From: Veillonella sp. VA139
GTDB lineage: Bacteria > Bacillota > Negativicutes > Veillonellales > Veillonellaceae
Direction of reading: 5' to 3'
DNA: 35,443 bases
Assembly: GCF_003992005.1 (NCBI RefSeq)
Contig: NZ_RQVL01000022.1
Coordinates: 1 to 35,443 of the forward strand
Position 1 is the stretch's first letter. Every line of letters starts with the position of its first letter. Under the pieces are notes generated by a model. It saw only the letters and a list, made by a program, of their open reading frames with translations, ran no database searches and was not told the origin of the DNA. Shown here piece after piece: positions 1 to 8,285 of the stretch. Made by a program: the position numbers and the translations under genes.

Positions 1-80
1 GACATGGTTGATAGGCCAGGTGTGGAAGTGCTGTAAGGCATGGAGCTGACTGGTACTAATAAATCGAGGGCTTTACTTAA
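1..80 (+). rRNA. 23S ribosomal RNA, 3' end (partial)
   Basis: The window opens inside the last helix of a 23S rRNA. The stretch GGTACTAATAAATCGAGGGC near 51-70 is the conserved 3' terminal segment seen in Firmicutes 23S genes. The 5' part lies outside the window and the exact mature 3' end (about 78-82) cannot be fixed by eye. Confidence 0.93.
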
Positions 81-107
81 ATAAAACTTGTAAGTTAAAT
101 ATTATTC

Positions 108-255
<148 letters not shown>

Positions 256-269
256 TTAAGAAAACGAAA

Positions 270-300
270 AGAGACACCGAAAGGTGTCTCTTTTTGTTTT
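270..300 (+). terminator. rRNA operon terminator
   Basis: AGAGACACC GAAA GGTGTCTCT forms a perfect 9-bp stem with a GAAA tetraloop followed by TTTTGTTTT. It lies 15 bases after the 5S and is a textbook intrinsic terminator. Confidence 0.95.
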
Positions 301-383
301 CTAATGCAATATTCTATTTTGCAATGACCGTTTCCAGCCAGATTGATTAAGTAGTAATTAAGTTACATATGACAAGGTCTGGG

Positions 384-449
384 ATAAGCAGGGCTCATGA
401 TTTGAAGGAGCGTAGCACGTGCATAAGCAGGACTCATGATTTGAAGGAG
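384..449. repeat. 39-bp direct repeat pair downstream of rrn
   Basis: A 27-base string running from ATAAGCAGG to TTGAAGGAG occurs at 384-410 and again at 423-449 with one difference, giving a 39-bp period. A further short repeat, CGACGCGCAAATC, occurs at 455-467 and 658-670. No gene is visible between 301 and 770. These look like remnants of a dispersed intergenic repeat. Confidence 0.7.
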
Positions 450-483
450 TGAAACGACGCGCAAATCATAGAGTATCGCTTAG

Positions 484-616
484 TTCCTAGCGTAAGGTTT
501 TGTAGCTCTATAGGAGCTAACAAAACCCACAGCTAGGAACAAAAAGGACAAGAGATATATGTCCTTAACGTAAGCTTTTAAAGCCCGAAGGGCGAATAAA
601 ACCCACAGTCAGGAAC
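484..616. repeat. Two related long intergenic hairpins
   Basis: Hairpin 1 (484-540) pairs GTTCCTAGC with GCTAGGAAC, GGTTTTGT with ACAAAACC, and AGCTC with GAGCT, giving about 22 bp of stem. Hairpin 2 (561-616) is a diverged copy that keeps CGTAAG near its start and AAAACCCACAG near its end, with an inner GCCC GAA GGGC stem. Both resemble mobile or dispersed intergenic palindromes rather than terminators because neither is followed by a T-run. Confidence 0.7.
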
Positions 617-713
617 AAAGCAGGGAAAGGAAAGTGTTAAAAGGTAAAAAGGCAAATCGACGCGCAAATCTTGATTTGTTCATACTAGAGTAAAACAAGA
701 ACAATTTTACATA

Positions 714-742
714 ATGACAAATCAACTGTAACCTTGTATACT
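714..742 (+). promoter_or_regulatory. Promoter of the ClC gene
   Basis: ATGACA (714-719) and TATACT (737-742) are separated by 17 bases, a good sigma-70 type match. The -10 ends 32 bases before the start codon at 775. Confidence 0.6.
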
Positions 743-774
743 ATACCTAGTATTAAGGTAACTAAGGTGATAGT

Positions 775-2328
775 ATGATACATAATAAACGAAACAATAT
801 TTTCAAAAGACCTAAGATAGAATTTTTTAACACCTTTGATAGGGAAGAGTTTCTTTTATTAATTGTAAAAGGTATTCTTATTGGAATAGTGGCAGGTACG
901 ATTGGTTCTGCTTTCAGATATATAATTCATTGGGGAAATAACTTTCGTCACGAGTTTATGGCTAGTGCTACAATAGAGCAAATCATTATATGGACCATTG
1001 TTATGATGGTCTTAGGGTGGTGCTGTCATCTATTATTAAAATGGGCTCCTTTATCAGGTGGCTCAGGGATTCCTCAAATTGAAGGAGAAATGAAAGGTAT
1101 CTTTAACATGAACCCCTTTCCTACATTAGTATCTAAGTTCTTTGGCGGGGCTTTTACTGGTATTGTTGGATTCTCCGTAGGGCGCGAAGGACCATCTGTA
1201 CAGCTTGGTGGTGCAACGGGTAAATTACTATCGAATTGGTTTGGTAGTTCTCTTCGAGAGGAGCGAATTTTAACGTCTGCCGGAGCAGCTGCGGGATTGA
1301 CGGCTGCCTTTAGTGCACCAGTATCGGGTGCTATTTTTGTGTTCGAAGAAGTTCATAAAAGTTTTTACCCTAAACTTGTGATTCCTACATTTTCGGCTAC
1401 CATTTCGGCGAATTTAGTTACTTCTTTAGTGTTTGGACTAACTCCGTCATTGGGATTTTCTGTAATGGAAAGTATCCCTATGGAGTATTTCGCTACACTC
1501 CTTATATTAGGTGTTGGAGTAGGTTTCTTCGGGATCTTTTTCAATCGTATGATTGTGGGTGTCAAATCCTTATATGATAAACTTCCTATTTCTAGAGGGT
1601 GGAAAATTTCTCTCACATTCTTAGGGGTGACGTTATTAGGACTGGATTCACAGTTACTATTGGGTGGTGGTAATGATGTAGTGACCATGATGGTTGACCA
1701 TCAACAGACCTTTCAGCTGCTATTATATATTGTTATCGGCAAGATTATCTTAACTTCTATTTGCTATGGCAATGGTGCGCAAGGGGGTATCTTCCTCCCT
1801 ATGGTGGTGATTGGATCGGCAGTAGGAGCATTGATGTATAGTATATTAGTAGAATTACATATGCTCCCTAATGCTTTCAGTAGTAGTTTCATTATTTGCG
1901 GTATGGCAGGCATGTTAGCTGCCTCCATGAGAACACCTTTATTAGCGATTTTACTTGTGTTAGAAATGACAAATAGCTTTCACAGTATATACCAAGTAGG
2001 AACGGTGGCAATCATTGCCTATTTAACAGCAGAATTTATGAAAGAATTGCCTATCTACGATAATCTGTTACTTCGGATGAGCCAAGGTTTGGTAGGCGCA
2101 GAGGAGGAACAAACATTTTTTCAAACTCGTCTGCAAGTGGTGTGTCCTTATGTAGATATGATGTTGAAAGATATTGAGCTACCGAGGGGAGCTATCATCG
2201 TAAGCATTGACCGAGGAGGGCAACCGATTGTGCCTGTTGCGACAACCGTGTTACAGTGTGGAGACGAACTATATGTTTCTTGCACAAAAGGACAGCTAAA
2301 AGAGGTGAAAGAATTTTTCAGTCATTAA
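775..2328 (+). CDS. ClC-family chloride/proton exchanger with C-terminal RCK/TrkA-C-like domain
   Basis: A polytopic membrane protein of the ClC family. The three anion-pore motifs are visible: GSGIPQ at residues 96-101, GREGP at 136-140, and GAQGGIFLP near residue 336. E138 matches the gating glutamate of E. coli ClcA, and E192 in FVFEEV matches its proton glutamate, so a Cl-/H+ exchanger is more likely than a channel. After the last helix (about residue 425) the chain continues to residue 517 with a soluble part ending in GDELYVSCTKGQLKEV, typical of a TrkA-C regulatory domain. The start at 775 follows AAGGTGATAGT, a modest ribosome site. It appears monocistronic, with its own promoter. The likely role is acid tolerance or anion balance; the substrate is not proven by sequence. 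Confidence 0.92.
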   Translation: MIHNKRNNIFKRPKIEFFNTFDREEFLLLIVKGILIGIVAGTIGSAFRYIIHWGNNFRHEFMASATIEQIIIWTIVMMVLGWCCHLLLKWAPLSGGSGIPQIEGEMKGIFNMNPFPTLVSKFFGGAFTGIVGFSVGREGPSVQLGGATGKLLSNWFGSSLREERILTSAGAAAGLTAAFSAPVSGAIFVFEEVHKSFYPKLVIPTFSATISANLVTSLVFGLTPSLGFSVMESIPMEYFATLLILGVGVGFFGIFFNRMIVGVKSLYDKLPISRGWKISLTFLGVTLLGLDSQLLLGGGNDVVTMMVDHQQTFQLLLYIVIGKIILTSICYGNGAQGGIFLPMVVIGSAVGALMYSILVELHMLPNAFSSSFIICGMAGMLAASMRTPLLAILLVLEMTNSFHSIYQVGTVAIIAYLTAEFMKELPIYDNLLLRMSQGLVGAEEEQTFFQTRLQVVCPYVDMMLKDIELPRGAIIVSIDRGGQPIVPVATTVLQCGDELYVSCTKGQLKEVKEFFSH

Positions 2329-2556
2329 CATTTGCTATAGTGTTACGACAGGAGATATGCTACTATACATATAGGTAGAACTTAGATATTTAGGAATACA
2401 CGGTGTCTAGCATTAAGAGGATATCTATGGTGTGTAAAGTTTTAATGATACAGGTTTTAATGAGCAGTGTATGAGTAAAACTATATCGTAGTAGATCTAA
2501 TTTGGAGTTGTATATGCTCTAGAATTTGGTATAGTAAACTTTATGAAAGTTTATAT

Positions 2557-2568
2557 GAGAGCGCTCTC
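2557..2568. promoter_or_regulatory. Perfect palindrome in the ClC-moaB gap
   Basis: GAGAGCGCTCTC is a 12-bp perfect palindrome 89 bases before the moaB start codon. It could be an operator. The remainder of the gap (2329-2657) is AT-rich and shows no gene that I can support. Confidence 0.3.
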
Positions 2569-2657
2569 TAGTATGAATGACAAGGTTACCTATTAAAGTT
2601 ACTGGTTTTACGACCGTTGTAGTATATAGTATTAAATGTAAAGAAAGGAATCATCAT

Positions 2658-3233
2658 ATGGCAATGATGGAATTTACAGACCGTCCGTTGACAGTAGCGG
2701 TTATTACTGTGTCTGATACAAGAACAAAGGAAACTGATAAAGGTGGAGATCGTGTTGAGGAGTTAGCTAGAGAGGCTGGTTTTGTTGTGGTATCTCGTCA
2801 GATTGTGATAGATACAATCGAAGAGATTCAAGGCGCTATTCTTAAGGCTTTCACTGGCAACTATGGTGGAGATGTTCAAGTTTTGAAGACGTCTACAGGT
2901 AATGATGTTCGTGCATGGATATATGAGGATAGTGTAGATGTTGCAGATATTATTATCAGTACTGGGGGTACAGGAATTGCCAAACGTGATGTATCTATCG
3001 AGGCAGTGCAGCCTCTATTAGATAAGGAGATTCCGGGCTTTGGCGAGTTATTTCGTTTCTTAAGCTATCGTGATGATATTGGTACAAAAGCGTTAGCATC
3101 TCGCGCCATTGCGGGAGTAAAAGATCATACGATTTTATTCGCTATCCCAGGTTCTGTGGGAGCTGTTACGTTGGCCATGAAAGAATTAATTTTGCCTGAA
3201 GTAAAACATCTAAAGCGAGAACTAATTAAATAA
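2658..3233 (+). CDS. moaB: Molybdenum cofactor biosynthesis protein of the MogA/MoaB family
   Basis: A soluble 191-residue protein of the MoCF-binding fold that acts on molybdopterin (adenylylation-type step) in molybdenum cofactor synthesis. Visible family features are the N-terminal VAVITVSDTRT strand, the central STGGTG motif, and the later AIPGS loop with downstream KELILPE. The reading frame is open from 2577, but the ATG at 2658 is chosen because it follows AAAGAAAGG and starts exactly where family similarity begins. No other molybdenum cofactor gene is nearby, so it stands alone here. MoaB and MogA cannot be firmly separated by eye; the ending and the GFGELFR segment favour MoaB. Confidence 0.9.
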   Translation: MAMMEFTDRPLTVAVITVSDTRTKETDKGGDRVEELAREAGFVVVSRQIVIDTIEEIQGAILKAFTGNYGGDVQVLKTSTGNDVRAWIYEDSVDVADIIISTGGTGIAKRDVSIEAVQPLLDKEIPGFGELFRFLSYRDDIGTKALASRAIAGVKDHTILFAIPGSVGAVTLAMKELILPEVKHLKRELIK

Positions 3234-3243
3234 TAGATTAGAG

Positions 3244-3296
3244 ATAGCTATCTTTTGTAACTGTGTATTCATGGTGCTGAGATAGCTATATTTTTG
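3244..3296 (+). terminator. Terminator after moaB
   Basis: ATAGCTATCT (3244-3253) pairs with AGATAGCTAT (3280-3289), followed by ATTTTTG. The loop is long (26 bases), so strength is uncertain. Confidence 0.55.
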
Positions 3297-3453
3297 CTTT
3301 TTACAGACTAAAATGTGATGCTTGTAGATAGTTATTAGATTTATGAGGCATGGTAATGACACTTAAATAGAAGTGAATCAGTCATAGAATGTACTTTTAG
3401 TAAAAGATGCAAAGTAGAAACTAAAAAATGCATAGGCTCTTTTGCATTTTGCG

Positions 3454-3482
3454 TGCACAAGTGATTGGTAACGTGCTATAAT
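3454..3482 (+). promoter_or_regulatory. Promoter of the DUF47-pit operon
   Basis: TATAAT at 3477-3482 with an upstream TG (extended -10) and a weak -35 TGCACA at 3454-3459, spacing 17. It lies 40 bases before the chosen start codon. An AT-rich inverted repeat (AAAATGCA and TGCATTTT) sits just upstream at about 3424-3449. I see no clear Pho box. Confidence 0.55.
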
Positions 3483-3522
3483 GATTATATGTAAATCACA
3501 TAGTAAGTTATTGGAGGATGTA

Positions 3523-4155
3523 ATGGCTTTCAATTTAAAAGGAAAAGAAGAAAAGTTTTTTAGTATGCTGAATGAGCATGCAGAGCTTTGTCATGAGGCG
3601 GCACAGTTGATGCAAGAAGTGTTTGAAGGAGAAGTGGAAAAGAAAGAAGCACTTCGTCAAATTGAACAAAAAGAACACGAAGCTGATGAATTGGTGGCGG
3701 CTACGATGGACCGTTTGCGTAAAACATTTATTACACCGATGGACCGTGAAGATATCCAACTATTGATTGATCAATTAGATAATACCATTGATAACATCAA
3801 GGAAATTATGGATAAAATGGTGATGTACCAAGTACAAAGTGAACCTACAGCAGGAGCCATTCGCATGGCGGAAATCGTGGCAAAATGTTGTAAGCACATT
3901 AAAAAATCTATTTCTTATATGGGAAGCTTAAAGAAAAACTATTTAAAAGTAGAAGGTCGTGCGTTAGAAGTGTTACGTCTAGAAGCAGAGGCAGATGATA
4001 TTTATCATGTGGAAATGGCGAAACTTTTTACAGAGTGCAGTGATCCTATTGAAATCATTAAGTGGAAGGAAATTCTTAGCTCCATGGAAGAAGTTATCGA
4101 TGGCTCTGAGACTTTGGTTGGAACATTCCGCCGGGTAGTATTGAAGTATGCTTGA
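3523..4155 (+). CDS. DUF47/PhoU-like Pit accessory protein
   Basis: A 210-residue all-helical cytoplasmic protein related to PhoU and known as DUF47. Members are usually encoded next to Pit phosphate permeases and are thought to control them. Seen here: MLNEHAELCHEAAQLM near the N-terminus, the EHEADELVAATMDRLRKTF helix and ITPMDREDIQLL, all characteristic of the family. The frame is open from 3481 but the ATG at 3523 has GGAGG seven bases upstream and starts with the conserved segment. Its end overlaps the start of pit by 8 bases, so the two are translationally coupled, as expected for a permease and its regulator. Confidence 0.9.
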   Translation: MAFNLKGKEEKFFSMLNEHAELCHEAAQLMQEVFEGEVEKKEALRQIEQKEHEADELVAATMDRLRKTFITPMDREDIQLLIDQLDNTIDNIKEIMDKMVMYQVQSEPTAGAIRMAEIVAKCCKHIKKSISYMGSLKKNYLKVEGRALEVLRLEAEADDIYHVEMAKLFTECSDPIEIIKWKEILSSMEEVIDGSETLVGTFRRVVLKYA

Positions 4156-5146
4156 TGGTTGGGTGATATGGGCAGTAGTGCTATTAGCGCTTGCCTTTGA
4201 CTATATAAATGGATTCCATGATACTGCTAATGCAATTGCCACATCTGTATCAACAAGAGCAATTGCTCCGAAAACAGCAGTTATGATGGCGGCAACCTTA
4301 AATTTCTTAGGTGCCATGGTGAGTACTGGTGTTGCTAAAACAATTGGTGGCGATATCGTTACTGCCCCAGAGATGATCAATGGTGAGATTATAGTGGCTG
4401 CGTTAGTAGGAGCTATTTTCTGGAACCTTTTGACCTGGTGGTATGGGATTCCAAGTTCTTCTTCCCATGCATTAATCGGTGGAATCATCGGTGCTGTACT
4501 GATTTCTGTAGGACCAGAAGCATTACAAGTTGGTGGGATTAGTAAAATCTTTATTTCTTTGGTAGCATCGCCTGTTTTAGCCTTAGTATTGGGCTATATT
4601 GTGATGAAAATACTGCTGATTCTATTTGGACGATTTTCGCCAATTATCTTAAATGATCGATTCCGAAATATGCAATTGGTGTCTGCAGCGCTCATGTCAT
4701 TCTCTCACGGCTCTAATGATGCACAAAAAGCGATGGGCATAATTACATTAACCTTAGTAGCTAGTGGTCACTTACAAACCTTAGATGTACCGGTTTGGGT
4801 GAAAATTGCTTGTGCTACAGCGATGGCATTAGGCACAGCAGCAGGTGGTTGGAAAATTATTGCTACTGTGGGTAGTAAAATTTTTAAATTGGAAAGTATC
4901 AATGGATTTGCAGCGGACTTGAACTCTGCCATAACTATTTTTACAGCTACTTTATTACACTTGCCAGTATCTACGACACATGTTGTGAGTGGATCCATCA
5001 TGGGTGTAGGCACAGCAATGCGCGTCAGAGCAGTGAACTGGAGTACAGCACGCTCCATGGTATTTGCTTGGTTTATTACTATACCATTATCTGCTGGTGT
5101 ATCAGCTTTGGCATATGTGATTATTGATGCGTTGGCACATGTATAA
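4148..5146 (+). CDS. pit: Pit-family inorganic phosphate transporter
   Basis: A 332-residue integral membrane protein of the PiT family, driving low-affinity uptake of metal-phosphate with a cation gradient. The two inverted-repeat signature motifs are visible: GFHDTANAIAT near residue 22 and SHGSNDAQKAMG near residue 183. About ten hydrophobic segments are present. The length is typical of short bacterial Pit proteins lacking the large central loop. It overlaps the upstream DUF47 gene by 8 bases and is the last gene of that operon; the next promoter (5174) follows within 30 bases. Confidence 0.93.
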   Translation: MLDGWVIWAVVLLALAFDYINGFHDTANAIATSVSTRAIAPKTAVMMAATLNFLGAMVSTGVAKTIGGDIVTAPEMINGEIIVAALVGAIFWNLLTWWYGIPSSSSHALIGGIIGAVLISVGPEALQVGGISKIFISLVASPVLALVLGYIVMKILLILFGRFSPIILNDRFRNMQLVSAALMSFSHGSNDAQKAMGIITLTLVASGHLQTLDVPVWVKIACATAMALGTAAGGWKIIATVGSKIFKLESINGFAADLNSAITIFTATLLHLPVSTTHVVSGSIMGVGTAMRVRAVNWSTARSMVFAWFITIPLSAGVSALAYVIIDALAHV

Positions 5147-5173
5147 AAAATGAAGAAATTATGAAGAAATGTA

Positions 5174-5202
5174 TTGCAACATTCTCAATAATTTCTTATA
5201 AT
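5174..5202 (+). promoter_or_regulatory. Strong promoter upstream of rrf2-cyd
   Basis: TTGCAA (5174-5179) and TATAAT (5197-5202) with exactly 17 bases between them. This is the best sigma-70 type match in the window. Transcription would start near 5209, directly in front of a terminator-like hairpin. Confidence 0.75.
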
Positions 5203-5213
5203 AAAGGTAAGAG

Positions 5214-5247
5214 ATGCTCGAAGGCGTATGCACTCGAGCATTTTTTA
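5214..5247 (+). terminator. Hairpin plus T-run just after the promoter (terminator or attenuator)
   Basis: ATGCTCGA (5214-5221) pairs perfectly with TCGAGCAT (5234-5241) and is followed by TTTTTT. It could simply end the pit operon, but it also lies within the first 40 bases of any transcript from the 5174-5202 promoter, which would make it an attenuator for rrf2-cydAB. Confidence 0.7.
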
Positions 5248-5254
5248 TCGCTAA

Positions 5255-5279
5255 AAAGTATACTACTAGAGTGTACTTT
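5255..5279. promoter_or_regulatory. Dyad, candidate Rrf2 operator
   Basis: AAAGTATAC (5255-5263) and GTGTACTTT (5271-5279) are inverted repeats with one mismatch and a 7-base spacer. The dyad lies between the promoter/hairpin and the rrf2 start. Rrf2 proteins bind dyads of this size, so self-regulation is plausible but unproven. Confidence 0.45.
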
Positions 5280-5327
5280 CCACGCTCATATACAATATAT
5301 GTTATAGAATCAATAAGGGAGATACCA

Positions 5328-5771
5328 TTGAAGTTTAATCAGGCAACAGACTATGCGTTTCGGATTATCTTATATATGTCTACATTACCATTCGGTACTC
5401 GAAAGGTTGGGGCAGAATTAGCAAAAACAAGTAAGATTCCAGAACGATTCTTGTTAAAAATTATGCGCTATCTAGTGAATGCTAAATTATTGCATTCCTA
5501 TCGAGGTGTAGATGGCGGATTTTCACTAGCAAAAAAACCAAAAGATATCAACTTGTATGATGTGGTGACTGCTGTAGAAGGCGACACATATCTTCAACAT
5601 TGTTTATATGACTCTGAAAGCTGCTCCCGTGGTTGTCACGGTCAATGTGCTGTACAAGAGGCTGTGGGCAAGATTCAAGCGGTGTTAATAGAAGAGTTAA
5701 AAAATGTTGATTTCGAAACGTTGGCAAAACGTGAACGTTCGATTCATATATCATTGCACCATGTGGTCTAA
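5328..5771 (+). CDS. Rrf2-family transcriptional regulator
   Basis: A 147-residue winged-helix regulator. The N-terminus (KFNQATDYAFRIILYM) and the recognition region (VGAELAKTSKIPERFLLKI, then GVDGGFSLAK) are diagnostic of the Rrf2 family, which includes IscR, NsrR and RsrR. Cysteines C92, C99, C103 and C107 form a cluster at the position where Fe-S Rrf2 proteins bind their cluster, so a redox- or oxygen-sensing role is likely. The frame is open from 5214, but the TTG at 5328 follows AAGGGAG and begins the conserved domain, so I use it. It ends 28 bases before cydA, which suggests co-transcription and control of the bd oxidase. Confidence 0.88.
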   Translation: MKFNQATDYAFRIILYMSTLPFGTRKVGAELAKTSKIPERFLLKIMRYLVNAKLLHSYRGVDGGFSLAKKPKDINLYDVVTAVEGDTYLQHCLYDSESCSRGCHGQCAVQEAVGKIQAVLIEELKNVDFETLAKRERSIHISLHHVV

Positions 5772-5799
5772 ATTTATGTTCAAGTGAGGAGGAATTGGC

Positions 5800-7185
5800 A
5801 TGATGGATGCAGTCTTGTTAGCTCGTTTTCAATTTGCATTGACTACGATCTATCACTGGCTCTTCGTACCGTTCACGCTAGGTATGACAGTATTAGTAGC
5901 AATATTGGAAATTACTTATGCGCGTACGAAAAACGAAGTGTACAAAAAAATGGCAAAGTTCTGGGGTAAATTATTCCTGATTAACTTTGCAATGGGTGTT
6001 GTAACAGGTATCGTTCAAGAGTTCCATTTTGGAATGAACTGGGCAGAATACTCTCGTTTCATGGGAGATATTTTCGGAGCTCCTTTGGCGTTAGAAGCCT
6101 TAACAGCATTCTTCTTAGAGTCCACCTTTATGGGGGCTTGGATTTTTGGTTGGGATAAAATGTCCCCTAAAGCACACGCATTTGTAGCGGTATTAGTAGC
6201 GATTGGTAGTAATTTATCAGCATTTTGGATTTTAGTAGCGAACTCATTCATGCAACATCCAGTAGGCTATGTACTTCGTAATGGTCGTGCAGAGATGGAT
6301 TCTTTTGCAGCAATCTTACAAAATGGATACTTACCAGGCCAATATTTACACATCTTTACAGATGGTATCTTAACAGCTGGCGTGATTATCGCATCTGTCA
6401 GCGCATGGCATTTATTGAAAAATAATCACGTAGAGTTTTACTCTAAATCTATCAAGTTTGGTTTAGGTGCAGCTGTGATTGGCGGCTTATTAGTAGGCGG
6501 CGCAGGTCACTTCCAAGGCCAAACAGTGGCAAAATTACAGCCTATGAAAGTAGCTGCTTTTGAAGCATTGTGGGAAACACATGATCCAGCTCCATTTGCT
6601 ATTGCAGCAGGCATTGACCAAGAAGGGAAAAAGAATAGCTTTGAAATCGGCATTCCAGGCGCCTTATCTTTCGTGGTTCATGACTCTTTCAAAGGGGAAG
6701 TGAAAGGTATCAACGACCTTCAAAAAGAAGCAGAACTGAAACATGGAGCGGGTGATTATGTGCCACATGTAACATCTATGTTCTGGTCCTTCCGTGTGAT
6801 GATTTTAGCTGGCATTATTATGTTAGTGACATCCATTGTGGGATACTATTTACATGTGAAAGGCAAATTGCTTAACAATAGAGTGGCTCTAAAAAGCATC
6901 TATCATTTATTAGCCCTTCCATTTATTGCTAACTCCACAGGTTGGTATGTGGCAGAAGCAGGTCGCCAACCATGGCTTGTATATGGATTACAAAAAACAG
7001 CTGATGGTGCATCCAAAGTGGTAACAGCACCAGAAATCTGGACAACAATCATCGGTTTTACAGCTGTATACGTAGTGATGGCAATTGCTGCCATTTACTT
7101 AGCAGTAAAACATATCCAAGCGGGCCCTAACGGTAACCCAGCTCATGATGTGGTTGAACAAGAGGAGGCTACATTATGGAAATAA
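5800..7185 (+). CDS. cydA: Cytochrome bd ubiquinol oxidase subunit I
   Basis: Subunit I of the quinol-oxidising, oxygen-reducing cytochrome bd complex in the inner membrane. H19 in the ALTTIYHWLF helix matches the conserved high-spin heme ligand, and H184 in QYLHIFTDG corresponds to the low-spin heme b558 ligand region. The GRQPWLVYGLQKT segment near the C-terminus is also diagnostic. At 461 residues it is slightly shorter than the E. coli protein, consistent with the short Q-loop form. GAGGAGG lies just upstream of the ATG. It overlaps cydB by 10 bases. In a fermentative anaerobe its likely role is oxygen scavenging and protection. Confidence 0.96.
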   Translation: MMDAVLLARFQFALTTIYHWLFVPFTLGMTVLVAILEITYARTKNEVYKKMAKFWGKLFLINFAMGVVTGIVQEFHFGMNWAEYSRFMGDIFGAPLALEALTAFFLESTFMGAWIFGWDKMSPKAHAFVAVLVAIGSNLSAFWILVANSFMQHPVGYVLRNGRAEMDSFAAILQNGYLPGQYLHIFTDGILTAGVIIASVSAWHLLKNNHVEFYSKSIKFGLGAAVIGGLLVGGAGHFQGQTVAKLQPMKVAAFEALWETHDPAPFAIAAGIDQEGKKNSFEIGIPGALSFVVHDSFKGEVKGINDLQKEAELKHGAGDYVPHVTSMFWSFRVMILAGIIMLVTSIVGYYLHVKGKLLNNRVALKSIYHLLALPFIANSTGWYVAEAGRQPWLVYGLQKTADGASKVVTAPEIWTTIIGFTAVYVVMAIAAIYLAVKHIQAGPNGNPAHDVVEQEEATLWK

Positions 7186-8195
7186 TTACAAATAACTTAG
7201 AATTAATTTGGTTCATCTTAGTAGGTGTACTATTTACAGGATTCTTCATTTTAGAAGGACTTGATTACGGTGTAGGCATGTGGCTCCCATTCTTGGGTAA
7301 AACAGACCGTGAACGTCGTCAATTAATCAATACTATCGGACCTGTATGGGACGGTAACCAAGTATGGATGTTGACGGCTGGTGGTGCTATGTTCGCATCC
7401 TTCCCACAAGTATATGCCACACTATTCAGTGGTTTCTACTTGGCGTTGTTCTTGATGTTAGCAGCTTTAATTGCTCGTGGTGTGTCTTTCGACTTCCGTA
7501 GTAAAGATAAAAGCCCAACATGGCGTAGTGCTTTCGACTGGTGCATTTTCTTTGGCTCTGCTATCCCTGCACTTCTTTGGGGTGTCACAGTAGGTAATTT
7601 AATCCAAGGTACACCAATTGATAAACACATGAACTATGTAGGTGGTTTCTTAGATTTATTGAGCGTATATACGATCCTTTGTGGCGTTGCATTTGTATGT
7701 GTATTCTTGTACCATGGTGCATTATATGCTTCCTTAAAAACAACAGGGGAAATCTCTGAACGTGCTCGTGCAGCAGCCTTAGTAGAAGGTGTGATCACAG
7801 CAGTTGGTGCGTTGGTATTAGTAGGTGCTACCTATGTGTACACTGACTTATTCCACAGTACATTGGCAACGGTAGCGTTTGCATTAGCTATTGTAAGTTT
7901 CCTAGTATCTTGGGGATTTACACGTGCACGCCAAACTGGTAAAGGCTTCGTGTTCAGTGCGTTAACAATTCTATTTGTTACATTGGCTTACTTTGCAGGA
8001 TTATTCCCTCGCATTATGGTATCCAGCATTGATCCAGCGTACAGCTTAACAATCATGAATGCTGCATCTTCTACATACACATTAACATTGATGACAATCG
8101 TAGCATGCATCTTTGTACCTATCGTATTAGTGTACCAAGCATGGGCATATTACTATTTCCGTCATCGTGTATCACAAGATGACTTACACTATTAA
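7176..8195 (+). CDS. cydB: Cytochrome bd ubiquinol oxidase subunit II
   Basis: Subunit II of cytochrome bd, 339 residues with about eight to nine hydrophobic segments. Family motifs are LEGLDYGVGMWLPFLGKTDR near residue 28 and the following PVWDGNQVWML. Its ATG lies inside the end of cydA, preceded by AGAGGAGG within the cydA coding sequence, so translation is coupled. It is followed by a stem-loop that separates it from the CydDC gene. Confidence 0.96.
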   Translation: MEIITNNLELIWFILVGVLFTGFFILEGLDYGVGMWLPFLGKTDRERRQLINTIGPVWDGNQVWMLTAGGAMFASFPQVYATLFSGFYLALFLMLAALIARGVSFDFRSKDKSPTWRSAFDWCIFFGSAIPALLWGVTVGNLIQGTPIDKHMNYVGGFLDLLSVYTILCGVAFVCVFLYHGALYASLKTTGEISERARAAALVEGVITAVGALVLVGATYVYTDLFHSTLATVAFALAIVSFLVSWGFTRARQTGKGFVFSALTILFVTLAYFAGLFPRIMVSSIDPAYSLTIMNAASSTYTLTLMTIVACIFVPIVLVYQAWAYYYFRHRVSQDDLHY

Positions 8196-8210
8196 TCCAT
8201 AGTGATTTTG

Positions 8211-8239
8211 AAAGGGGCGTGGTTTCACGTCCCTTTTGT
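8211..8239 (+). terminator. Stem-loop between cydB and cydDC
   Basis: AAAGGG-G-CGTG pairs with CACG-T-CCCTTTT around a GTTT loop, followed by a short T-rich run. It may end part of the cydAB transcript or attenuate read-through, allowing less CydDC than CydAB. The duplicated string TGATTTTGAAAGG / TGATTCTGAAAGG flanks it. Confidence 0.65.
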
Positions 8240-8285
8240 TGTATAAACAAGGAATCCATACGTAATGATTCTGAAAGGAGGTCGT

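Noticed and set aside
2577-2657. N-terminal extension of moaB
   Set aside because: The upstream ATG lacks a ribosome site and adds residues not found in the MoaB family; the ATG at 2658 has one.
4201-5058. Two minus-strand open frames inside pit
   Set aside because: They lie fully within a well-recognised Pit coding sequence and have no start signals.
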